From Promethearchaeota archaeon (GTDB taxonomy: Archaea; Asgardarchaeota; Lokiarchaeia; Sigynarchaeales; SOKP01): a stretch of DNA of 14,621 nucleotides. Positions 1-5,628 of this stretch are shown here, in pieces. The stretch covers positions 1 through 14,621 of the forward strand of contig JAGXNR010000073.1 in NCBI GenBank assembly GCA_019894875.1, read 5' to 3'. The first letter of the stretch is position 1, and each line of letters opens with the position of its first letter. Under the pieces are notes generated by a model, which searched no databases, was not told the DNA's origin, and was given only the letters and a program-made list of their open reading frames with translations. A program made the position numbers and the translations under genes.

Positions 1-483
1 GAATGGAGTAGTCCAGGTGTCAGAGTGAGTAAAACATATGAAGGTCTTGATTTGATGATCCAGTTATGGACAAAAGATAAGGTTGATTTTGAAGGTAAAT
101 ACTATCAATCCAAAGGAGCTATATTGGATCCAAAACCATTGCAGAAACCTTACCCAAAACTCATTTTTGGAAGTCAAGGGACAAGAATGCTAAAACTAGC
201 AGGTCAATATGGGGACATTTGTTTCATTCCTCCTTGGCCTGGGAAGAATCCTGAGGATATGAAGCAAATTGTTAAAGAATCAGCACAACTTCATAATCGA
301 ACTAATAAAATCGCATTTATGGCAGGAGAAATGGGACCTTCCGATATAGGAGAATACCTTACAAAAGTTGAACAAGCTGTAGGTGATGGTGCGGGTTATT
401 TTCTAGCAAGTTTTCAACGAACTACGAATCTGACAGATACTATAAAAAAATTTGCGACAGAAATAATACCTTCATTTAGATGA
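1..483 (+). CDS. LLM-class flavin/F420-dependent oxidoreductase, C-terminal part (5' end outside window)
   Basis: This is the last 160 codons of a bacterial-luciferase-like (LLM) oxidoreductase. The frame is open from base 1, so the GTG at 25 is an internal codon and not a start. Family hallmarks are visible: the helix leading to LWT (window residues about 20-24), then the strand VDFEGKYY, a PKPLQKPYPKLIFG stretch, and the GSQGTRMLKLAGQYGD segment. The last is typical of the beta-alpha unit that contributes to cofactor binding in this TIM-barrel family. Members use FMN or, commonly in archaea, coenzyme F420 to move hydride to or from varied substrates. They include methylene-tetrahydromethanopterin reductase, but I see nothing here that assigns a specific substrate. 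The gene ends with TGA and converges on the small gene at 503-790, only 19 bases away. The family call is firm. The cofactor and reaction are inference. Confidence 0.85.
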   Translation, partial: EWSSPGVRVSKTYEGLDLMIQLWTKDKVDFEGKYYQSKGAILDPKPLQKPYPKLIFGSQGTRMLKLAGQYGDICFIPPWPGKNPEDMKQIVKESAQLHNRTNKIAFMAGEMGPSDIGEYLTKVEQAVGDGAGYFLASFQRTTNLTDTIKKFATEIIPSFR

Positions 484-502
484 AAGATCTCCTCATATAC
501 AA

Positions 503-790
503 CTAGGATATCTTCTCTTTTGAAGGGCTTCCATTTAAATACGGGGATATATTTTCAAAGGGCTCATCCGGTTTTAACGGATTCCAACGGTTATTTAAAT
601 GACCGTTGAATTGTTTTTGGGCTTGTAACCCTCCTGATAATATCCTTTTGTAATCATAATTCCCCTTGATGTTCCTGTTAAGAATACTTACGAGATTACT
701 TTCTGTGATCTGATATTTTCTATACAATTCTTCATAAAATACACCGCGTCTAAACTCTTGATATATTTTTTTTGTTTCCAACATACTCAT
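503..790 (-). CDS. Small putative helix-turn-helix protein, 95 aa
   Basis: I do not recognise a named family. Residues about 6-40 read like a helix-turn-helix: a helix IYQEFRRG, then EELYRKYQIT, a short turn and SNLVSILNRN. The spacing resembles Mor-like or resolvase-type HTH segments in which an eL..kY.it..nv..il pattern precedes the recognition helix. The rest (about 45-95) is polar, rich in Asn, Gly and Pro, and probably poorly ordered. There is no membrane segment. Two possible ATG starts lie six bases apart (788-790 and 782-784), and no convincing ribosome-binding site separates them. The gene points away from the methyltransferase and converges on the oxidoreductase, so it is probably a single-gene unit. 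A DNA-binding role is inferred from the pattern only. It could also be a non-functional small reading frame, although composition and placement favour a real gene. Confidence 0.5.
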   Translation of the reverse strand: MSMLETKKIYQEFRRGVFYEELYRKYQITESNLVSILNRNIKGNYDYKRILSGGLQAQKQFNGHLNNRWNPLKPDEPFENISPYLNGSPSKEKIS

Positions 791-850
791 TTACTGATAT
801 TCTCATTATTATTTTGTAAAGATACATAATTCCTAAAGAATTCATAAAAC

Positions 851-860
851 ATTAATATTT
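851..860 (+). promoter_or_regulatory. TATA-like box for the methyltransferase gene, possibly leaderless
   Basis: The A/T-only stretch ATTAATATTT is centred about 27 bases upstream of the ATG at 882, and no ribosome-binding site lies between them. That is the expected distance from an archaeal TATA box to a transcription start at or next to the start codon. The background is very AT-rich, so the match is weak alone. Confidence 0.3.
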
Positions 861-881
861 AGAAAATACTATCAATTTATC

Positions 882-1529
882 ATGAATTTTGAAGGGAATA
901 AAGCGTATTGGGACAGTCGATATTCAAACGAAGGTAAAATTTGGGGAGAAACCCCGAGTAAATCTGCTTTCTATGCTTTAAAACTGTTTAAAAAATATGA
1001 AATACGGAAAATTCTTATTCCTGGTTCTGGTTATGGAAGACATACAAAACTTTTTTCAGAAAATGGATATAAAACTGTAGGAATCGAGATTTCTGGAAAA
1101 GCTATTGAAATAGCTAAAAATTTTGATCCCCAAACAACTTTTATTAATAGATCTGTTATGGATATGGATAGCATTGAAGATACTTATGATGCGATTTATT
1201 GTTATAATGTACTTCATTTATTTCTCGCAGAAGATCGTCATTTGTTTCTTAGAAAATGTTATAATATATTAAAAAAGAATGCTCTCGTTTTTTTTACTGT
1301 TTTCTCAGAAGAAGAATCTAGTTTTGGAAAAGGAAAAGAATTAGAAAAACACACCTTTGAAAGCAAACCATGGAGGCCTACTCACTATTTCTCTAAAGAT
1401 GATCTAATAAAACATTTTAAAGATTTTGCTATTCTTGAGACAGATATTATAAAAGAACCAGAAGACCACGGTGAAAATGGCCCTCATACTCATATATTAA
1501 GATATCTTTTCGGTCAAAAGTTAGTTTAA
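882..1529 (+). CDS. SAM-dependent methyltransferase (class I, TehB/Methyltransf_25-like)
   Basis: A 215-residue cytosolic protein with the Rossmann-like class I methyltransferase fold. The N-terminal WDSRYSNEGKIWGE (about 10-23) is typical of small methyltransferases with a capping helix. Motif I is ILIPGSGYGRHT (about 44-55), the SAM-binding glycine loop. Strand 2 ends at Glu69 in VGIEIS, which should contact the ribose of SAM. The motif IV region is YDAIYCYNVLHLF (about 102-114), followed by the RHLFLRKCYNILKKNALVFFTV helix-strand pair. The C-terminal end HTHILRYLFGQ resembles TehB-like and thiopurine-methyltransferase-like proteins. The substrate cannot be told from sequence. The ATG at 882 is preceded by a TATA-like element but no ribosome-binding site. 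Its stop overlaps the stop of the convergent NTF2-like gene within the palindrome TTAA at 1526-1529. Confidence 0.85.
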   Translation: MNFEGNKAYWDSRYSNEGKIWGETPSKSAFYALKLFKKYEIRKILIPGSGYGRHTKLFSENGYKTVGIEISGKAIEIAKNFDPQTTFINRSVMDMDSIEDTYDAIYCYNVLHLFLAEDRHLFLRKCYNILKKNALVFFTVFSEEESSFGKGKELEKHTFESKPWRPTHYFSKDDLIKHFKDFAILETDIIKEPEDHGENGPHTHILRYLFGQKLV

Positions 1530-2002
1530 GGGGCAAAACTTGACCTCATTTTAATCCCCCAATGCCCATCTTGGTTTGTAATAACCCATAACGATGGAAA
1601 TTCGCCTATTTTAGTACTATCTGCTCTGTAACGTGAAAATTGAATTGCTATATGAATCTTGCTAGGGCTACTTTGTATAACTTTTCGATAATCCCAACAG
1701 CTGTGATTCCATTTATACACGTTAACAAACCACTCGAAGAAATTAGGTGGAGTTTGTGGAGGATGCGCAGTAATTCTAACCTCTTGGTTTTCCATTCCTA
1801 ATCGAACATGTGGAAAATTAAGTGATTCATCACATTTCGAAGCATCTCTGTTATTGAAAGCATCCATATATGCAATTGCGACATTTACTGCTTTTTCTTC
1901 GTACTCATTGGATACACTAGTAATCACCTTCTCAAAATCTTTTGAATCTTTAGTGATTCTTTCCAATGTGATTATTTCTTTAGGGTACTCAACGTTATTC
2001 AT
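1526..2002 (-). CDS. NTF2/SnoaL-like family protein, 158 aa
   Basis: A small soluble protein with the look of the NTF2-like alpha+beta barrel (SnoaL-like). The helix AVNVAIAYMDAFNNRDASKCDESLN (about 38-62) followed by FPHVRLG is the usual opening of this fold. Paired strands follow: KIHIAIQFSRYRADSTKIGEF (about 115-135), then SLWVITNQDGHWGIKMRSSFAP (about 137-158), the typical closing W-x-I-x-x-x-x-G-x-W-G-I-x-x-R-S. Members range from ketosteroid-isomerase-like enzymes to non-catalytic binding domains, and nothing here fixes a reaction. An AAGGA stretch lies about nine bases before the ATG and may serve as ribosome-binding site. It is the third minus-strand gene after hypB and the beta-helix gene. 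The 31-base gap leaves open whether it is read through from them. Confidence 0.7.
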   Translation of the reverse strand: MNNVEYPKEIITLERITKDSKDFEKVITSVSNEYEEKAVNVAIAYMDAFNNRDASKCDESLNFPHVRLGMENQEVRITAHPPQTPPNFFEWFVNVYKWNHSCWDYRKVIQSSPSKIHIAIQFSRYRADSTKIGEFPSLWVITNQDGHWGIKMRSSFAP

Positions 2003-2033
2003 TTCTAATATTCCTTATATATTAATCGTCATT

Positions 2034-2465
2034 TTAGAGTAGAATTATTTCTAACTCGTCTTTAGATTTGGCGTTCCCTTTTATTATGCTATTTTGATTG
2101 CGGAAATTATCAAAATTTAGTTTACTACCTTTTACAATTACGCAATTATCTAGTTTGAAATTTTTTCCAATCTCAACATTATCAAATATTATACAATTTG
2201 AAATCTCTGCGTAATCCTTAATTTCTGAATCATTTCCAATATATACCTTCGGACCGATTAATACATCATCACCTATCTTCACATTATTTCCAAGAATTAC
2301 TGGTTCCATGAATGTAGGATAATCTCCTATGTAATTATCTATTTTCAACCCTTTAATATGTTCTTTTAAAAGGTCCGCTTTTAATTCCTTAATTTTTTCT
2401 ACATCAATCTCTTTTTTACTAAGTAAATTCTCTAATTGCTTTAGTAGCTCTTTCATTATTATCAT
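2034..2465 (-). CDS. Short left-handed beta-helix (hexapeptide-repeat) protein, 143 aa
   Basis: Residues about 1-38 form a charged helical N-terminus (LLKQLENLLSKKEIDVEKIKELKADLLKEHI). From about 52 to 130 the chain shows imperfect hexapeptide repeats ([LIV]-G-x4), for example PVILGNNVKIGDDVLIG, VYIGNDSEIKDY, AEISNCIIF and NVEIGKNFKL. This builds a left-handed parallel beta-helix as in NDP-sugar pyrophosphorylase C-terminal domains and acyltransferases. It is much shorter than a full sugar-1-phosphate nucleotidyltransferase and has no nucleotidyltransferase domain. The only histidine, His36, lies outside the repeats, so the general base of hexapeptide acyltransferases is not evident. A structural or regulatory role is therefore possible. 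It starts 12 bases after the hypB stop, so cotranscription with hypB is likely. The start could be Met1 or Met4. No ribosome-binding site decides this. Confidence 0.75.
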   Translation of the reverse strand: MIIMKELLKQLENLLSKKEIDVEKIKELKADLLKEHIKGLKIDNYIGDYPTFMEPVILGNNVKIGDDVLIGPKVYIGNDSEIKDYAEISNCIIFDNVEIGKNFKLDNCVIVKGSKLNFDNFRNQNSIIKGNAKSKDELEIILL

Positions 2466-2477
2466 TTAAACTAAGAA

Positions 2478-3185
2478 TTATAATTCTAATATTTCAATAA
2501 GTTTTTCAATATTTTTACCAGTTTTACCACTGGTCGTTATTACGTGTATGTCAGGATTAATATCTTTGGCGTCTTGAACCATTTTTTGAATATTAGTTCC
2601 CAATCTTTCTGCCAAATCAATTTTGTTAATAACCGCAACTTGAGACATTTTAAAAAGCATTGGATGCTTTTCGATGACCCATTCTCCCTCAGTTGTGGAA
2701 ACTATTGTAATTCGTTTGTCAGTACCAAGAGTAAAGTCTGAAGGGCAAATTAAATTTCCTACATTTTCAACGAATACTAAATCATAATTATTTAGATCTT
2801 TATTTTCTATAATTTGGTGTATATGGTATGCATTTAAAGCGCATTCCCGACCAGTATTGATCTGAACAGTTTCAGCATTATGCGCCTGGATTCTATCGGC
2901 ATCAATCCTAGTTGTGACATCACCACAAATTACTAAGATTCTATACTTTTCAGACAAGATTTCAACCATTTTTTCAATGATTGCAGTTTTCCCAGCACCG
3001 ATAGCTCCGACTATATCAATTGATTTTATATCAAATTTTCTTAATTCTTGATTGTTTTGTTGTGCTAGTTGTTCATTATCTTTCTTTACTTCCATTTTAG
3101 TTTGGACTACAAGATCTCGAATATCATCTGTTGCTAAATTAATGCTCTCGAGTTCTTTTATCCGTTCAATATCTTTTTCTGGCAT
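2478..3185 (-). CDS. hypB: HypB-type nickel-chaperone GTPase, variant metal site
   Basis: A 235-residue SIMIBI-class GTPase of the HypB family, which delivers nickel to [NiFe]-hydrogenase precursors, usually with HypA. Walker A is GAIGAGKT (60-67). Switch I is GDVTTRIDADRI (88-99). The signature ENVGNLICPSDFTLG spans 140-154, NKID (187-190) is the guanine-specificity motif and SGKTG (219-223) is the last G motif. The N-terminal nickel-binding Cys cluster of the E. coli protein is absent, as in many archaeal HypBs. The G-domain metal site normally holds Cys-His in a C-H-L-D-A motif plus a later Cys. Here it reads CALNA, so Cys115 and Cys147 are kept but the His is Ala116 (codon 2838-2840). No hydrogenase subunit, hypA or other hyp gene is in the window. 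The 12-base gap to the beta-helix gene implies a shared transcript. The family is sure. Nickel delivery is uncertain. Confidence 0.88.
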   Translation of the reverse strand: MPEKDIERIKELESINLATDDIRDLVVQTKMEVKKDNEQLAQQNNQELRKFDIKSIDIVGAIGAGKTAIIEKMVEILSEKYRILVICGDVTTRIDADRIQAHNAETVQINTGRECALNAYHIHQIIENKDLNNYDLVFVENVGNLICPSDFTLGTDKRITIVSTTEGEWVIEKHPMLFKMSQVAVINKIDLAERLGTNIQKMVQDAKDINPDIHVITTSGKTGKNIEKLIEILEL

Positions 3186-3241
3186 TCTTATTATTAAATA
3201 AAAGAAAAGACTATAAGGATTACCTTTTTAAATTAAAAATC

Positions 3242-3250
3242 AAAAAAAAA
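3242..3250 (-). terminator. Oligo-T terminator candidate after the 3-hydroxyacyl-CoA dehydrogenase gene
   Basis: On the minus strand nine consecutive T follow directly after the dehydrogenase stop codon, with a further T-rich stretch behind. Intrinsic archaeal termination works on such oligo-T tracts without a hairpin. It would separate the dehydrogenase from hypB, 65 bases downstream. Confidence 0.5.
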
Positions 3251-4093
3251 TTATTTGGTTTTATAATTATAGAAACCTTTTCCTGTCTTTACACCCAATT
3301 CATTGCTATCAATCATCTCTTTCAGAGCATCTGGTGGTTTATCATCGGGGAAACTGCTATTTTTAAAATAAGACATCTCAATATCATATACTACATCTAG
3401 TCCAATTCGATCCATGAATTGAAAAGGTCCTAAATCGCTTTTGCTGAAAAATTCGCAAAAAATCTTCCATGCCTTGTCAACGGTTTCAATATCTGCATAA
3501 CTCCCGGCCCAAATCTTCAGACAGTCCTTTTTAATCGCTCTCCAAATTCTGTTCATTACAAAGCCATAACATTCTTTTTTCACTTCAAGAGGAATAATTT
3601 CTATGCTTTCTAGCCAAGCCCTACCTTTTTCGAATGTATCTTCACTTGTTTGAGTTCCACGCATGATATCCGCTAGTGGTAGTCTAAATAGATCATAGAA
3701 GTGGATATTCATTACTTTATCTTTTCTTTCCACCACATCTTCAATCTCTGAAATTGGTATTGAGGAACTATTTGTGGCTATAATTGTATGAGGTGAAGCT
3801 GCTTTATCTATCTTTGGAAAGATTTCTCGTTTTAATTCAAGCTTTTCAGGTACAGCTTCAATTACAAGATCCACCTCCTTAACTGTATCAGCGATATTAT
3901 TAAATTGAGTTATAGATGCACTTAGATTTTTGTCTTCTATTCTTTCTTTCATCTTTTTTGTAAATACATCTAAATCTTCCTGATTGGTATCAAATACCTT
4001 AATGCTATAGTTATAAAGGAGAGATTTCTCAATGATTTGTTTACCCAAATAACCCGCACCTACTATTGCTATTATACTAATTTTATTACTCAT
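3251..4093 (-). CDS. 3-hydroxyacyl-CoA dehydrogenase family protein
   Basis: A 280-residue two-domain NAD(P)-dependent dehydrogenase of the 3-hydroxyacyl-CoA dehydrogenase (HAD/HBD) family, about the usual length. The Rossmann loop is VGAGYLG (about 11-17), with an acidic strand end in KVFD. NSSSIPISEI (about 108-117) carries the family Ser, IHF the catalytic His131 and GFVMNR the conserved Asn181. The C-terminal helical domain shows MDRIGLDVVYDI and the closing GVKTGKGFYNY. Two deviations stand out. The usual H-F-F-N-P is HFYDL, and the Glu partner of the His appears as Asp142 in LADIM. I chose the ATG at 4091-4093 over the upstream in-frame TTG at 4097-4099, because the AGGAG at 4102-4106 sits eight bases from the ATG but only two from the TTG. 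Beta-oxidation or a hydroxybutyryl-type role is plausible. The substrate is unknown. Confidence 0.88.
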   Translation of the reverse strand: MSNKISIIAIVGAGYLGKQIIEKSLLYNYSIKVFDTNQEDLDVFTKKMKERIEDKNLSASITQFNNIADTVKEVDLVIEAVPEKLELKREIFPKIDKAASPHTIIATNSSSIPISEIEDVVERKDKVMNIHFYDLFRLPLADIMRGTQTSEDTFEKGRAWLESIEIIPLEVKKECYGFVMNRIWRAIKKDCLKIWAGSYADIETVDKAWKIFCEFFSKSDLGPFQFMDRIGLDVVYDIEMSYFKNSSFPDDKPPDALKEMIDSNELGVKTGKGFYNYKTK

Positions 4094-4101
4094 ATTCAAT
4101 T

Positions 4102-4106
4102 CTCCT
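4102..4106 (-). promoter_or_regulatory. Ribosome-binding site AGGAG deciding the start at 4093
   Basis: Read on the minus strand, AGGAG lies eight bases before the ATG at 4093. The spacing to the upstream TTG (two bases) is too short for it to act there. Confidence 0.65.
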
Positions 4107-4126
4107 AGTTTTTGATAAGATTAGTA

Positions 4127-4137
4127 ATTTATATGAA
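4127..4137. promoter_or_regulatory. Shared TATA-like region between the divergent dehydrogenase genes
   Basis: The 104 bases between the two divergent dehydrogenase starts contain a near-symmetric ATTTATATGA element. Read leftward it lies about 33-39 bases before the 4093 start. Read rightward it would give a leader of roughly 40 bases for the gene at 4198. It is a plausible promoter core for one or both directions, judged by eye in AT-rich sequence. Confidence 0.3.
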
Positions 4138-4197
4138 TAATAACAAATTAATTTGATCTAATAAGTAGAAGTCTTATAGAAGAGTAGAAATACAATA

Positions 4198-5163
4198 ATG
4201 GAAGTTAAAGATATTAAAAAAATTGCTGTTGTTGGAGCTGGTGTTATTGGAAATAGTTGGACAGCAAATTTTATATGGAAAGGATATCCTGTGAATCTTT
4301 GGCTCTTTACCGCAGAGGAAGAAAAAAATGCTAGGCAAGAAATTCAAGAACACCTTGAAATATTAGCTACCAATGGAGTGTTTGGAAAGGAAGAAATACT
4401 CGATATGATGAAATTAATAAATTATACAACTAACCTTGAAACCGCAGTCAAAGATGTTCAATTAATCCAAGAATCAATAATCGAAAATTTAGAAATAAAA
4501 CAGAAATTTCTCGCGCAGATAGACAAGTATGCTAACCCAGATGCAATTTTTGCCAGTAGTACATCGTATCTTTTAATAAGTGAGATCGCAAAATTTTCGA
4601 AAAACTCTCATAGATGTATTGGGGCTCATCCTTTTAATCCACCTCACCTTATTCCCCTCGTAGAAATCACTATCCCAGAAGGTGACAAAGGATCGATTGA
4701 AACTGCAGAATTGGCAGCAAAGTTTTATGAAAAAATTAATAAAGTCCCTATTATTTTGAATAAAGACGTTCCCGGTTTTATAGCAAACCAAATACAGGGG
4801 GCCGTAAGTACAAAATGTGGTGAACTGCTTGCTAATGGTGTTTGTACCGCTGAAGATATAGACAAAGCAATGTCTTTCGGTCCAGGTTTACGGTGGGCTA
4901 CTATGGGTCCTTACCTAGTTTTTCAGTTAGGTGGAGGTAAAGGAGGGATTAAAGGAATAACTTTACATATTAGAGGAGAATCAGGAGATCCAATGGATGA
5001 AAAAGCGAAGATGGAGCTTGAAATGTATGCAAATTTTATACAAGGAGAAGTTGATAAAGAAATGGCAAAAAGACCTCCTGAGTTTGGAAACGATAATGAA
5101 TCTCTAAGAAAATTTCGAGATCGCCTTATTATCAAAATCCTAAGAGAACATAAAAAAATTTAA
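4198..5163 (+). CDS. Lambda-crystallin/carnitine-dehydrogenase-type 3-hydroxyacyl dehydrogenase
   Basis: A 321-residue NAD-dependent dehydrogenase of the 3-hydroxyacyl-CoA dehydrogenase superfamily, in the branch with lambda-crystallin (L-gulonate 3-dehydrogenase) and L-carnitine dehydrogenase. GAGVIG (13-18) is the NAD loop. SSTS around 120-123, His144 in GAHPFNPPH, Glu156 in LVEI and Asn197 in FIANQIQ line up with the Ser-His-Glu-Asn set of this family. The segment SFGPGLRWATMGP (about 226-238) is characteristic of the lambda-crystallin/carnitine branch and differs from the shorter acyl-CoA enzymes. The likely reaction is oxidation of a 3-hydroxy group on a small acid or carnitine-like molecule. 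The true substrate is not readable. It diverges from a second dehydrogenase of another subfamily and is followed 52 bases on by a membrane protein. Confidence 0.85.
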   Translation: MEVKDIKKIAVVGAGVIGNSWTANFIWKGYPVNLWLFTAEEEKNARQEIQEHLEILATNGVFGKEEILDMMKLINYTTNLETAVKDVQLIQESIIENLEIKQKFLAQIDKYANPDAIFASSTSYLLISEIAKFSKNSHRCIGAHPFNPPHLIPLVEITIPEGDKGSIETAELAAKFYEKINKVPIILNKDVPGFIANQIQGAVSTKCGELLANGVCTAEDIDKAMSFGPGLRWATMGPYLVFQLGGGKGGIKGITLHIRGESGDPMDEKAKMELEMYANFIQGEVDKEMAKRPPEFGNDNESLRKFRDRLIIKILREHKKI

Positions 5164-5215
5164 AATATCGTTTCGTTTAATTTAATTACAAAATAATAAC
5201 ATAGGGAAGCTAAAT

Positions 5216-5602
5216 ATGAATCTATTTTATTTAATTGGTGGAATAATTTCAATATTTTTATCGGTTGCTCATGCTTTTTGGGGAGAAAAGAATCTCACTT
5301 CTGACTTAGAATCCTCCAATGTCCCTGAAGAAACGATTATAAGTTATAGTATAGCTTGGCATCAAATCTCAAAGAACCTACTGGTAACTGGAGTAACATT
5401 AATAGTTATATCCTTTTTAGATTTAATTATGGGAATCTATATTCTTGCTCTGTTCATTACTATCCAGGTAATTGGAAATATCTTGGTATATTCTTTAATA
5501 TTACTTATAAAGAAAAAATCAGATCTTTTTAAAAAAACACTTCCCCAGCTGCTAATATTTGCGATAATGGTTGTTTTTATACTCTTGGGAATATTTGTGT
5601 AA
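5216..5602 (+). CDS. Small integral membrane protein, four predicted helices
   Basis: I do not recognise a named family. The 128 residues contain about four hydrophobic segments: roughly 3-21, 54-72, 74-98 and 109-127. A polar loop (about 22-50) lies between the first and second. A positively charged stretch KKKSDLFKK lies before the last helix, which suggests that loop is cytoplasmic. Polar residues at the edges of helices 1 and 2 stand out: SVAHAFWG (His19, Trp22) and AWHQ (Trp48, His49). They could form a binding site. An AGGGAAG stretch lies about six bases before the ATG. The gene is on the same strand as the lambda-crystallin-type dehydrogenase, 52 bases downstream, and may share its transcript. 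It converges on the QueG-like gene with a gap of only 26 bases. Function unknown. Confidence 0.7.
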   Translation: MNLFYLIGGIISIFLSVAHAFWGEKNLTSDLESSNVPEETIISYSIAWHQISKNLLVTGVTLIVISFLDLIMGIYILALFITIQVIGNILVYSLILLIKKKSDLFKKTLPQLLIFAIMVVFILLGIFV

Positions 5603-5628
5603 TGCAATATTCTTGTAAGGATATAGAA

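Noticed and set aside
25..27. GTG as start of the first oxidoreductase gene
   Set aside because: The frame is open upstream to base 1 and the upstream residues fit the family helix, so the gene is cut by the window edge.
2015..2024. TATA-like sequence before the NTF2-like gene
   Set aside because: On the minus strand it is centred only about 17 bases from the ATG, which would put transcription start inside the gene.
1854..2042. Short plus-strand frame, and similar ones at 2544, 4573, 4923, 6888, 8317, 9080, 11843 and 11962
   Set aside because: Each is antisense to a gene with clear family motifs or coding character and shows no features of its own.
4097..4099. TTG as start of the 3-hydroxyacyl-CoA dehydrogenase
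   Set aside because: The AGGAG ribosome-binding site is only two bases away from it but eight bases from the ATG at 4091-4093.
3251..5163. The two dehydrogenases as a recent local duplication
   Set aside because: They belong to different subfamilies with different lengths and different motifs around the catalytic His, so a recent duplication is not supported.
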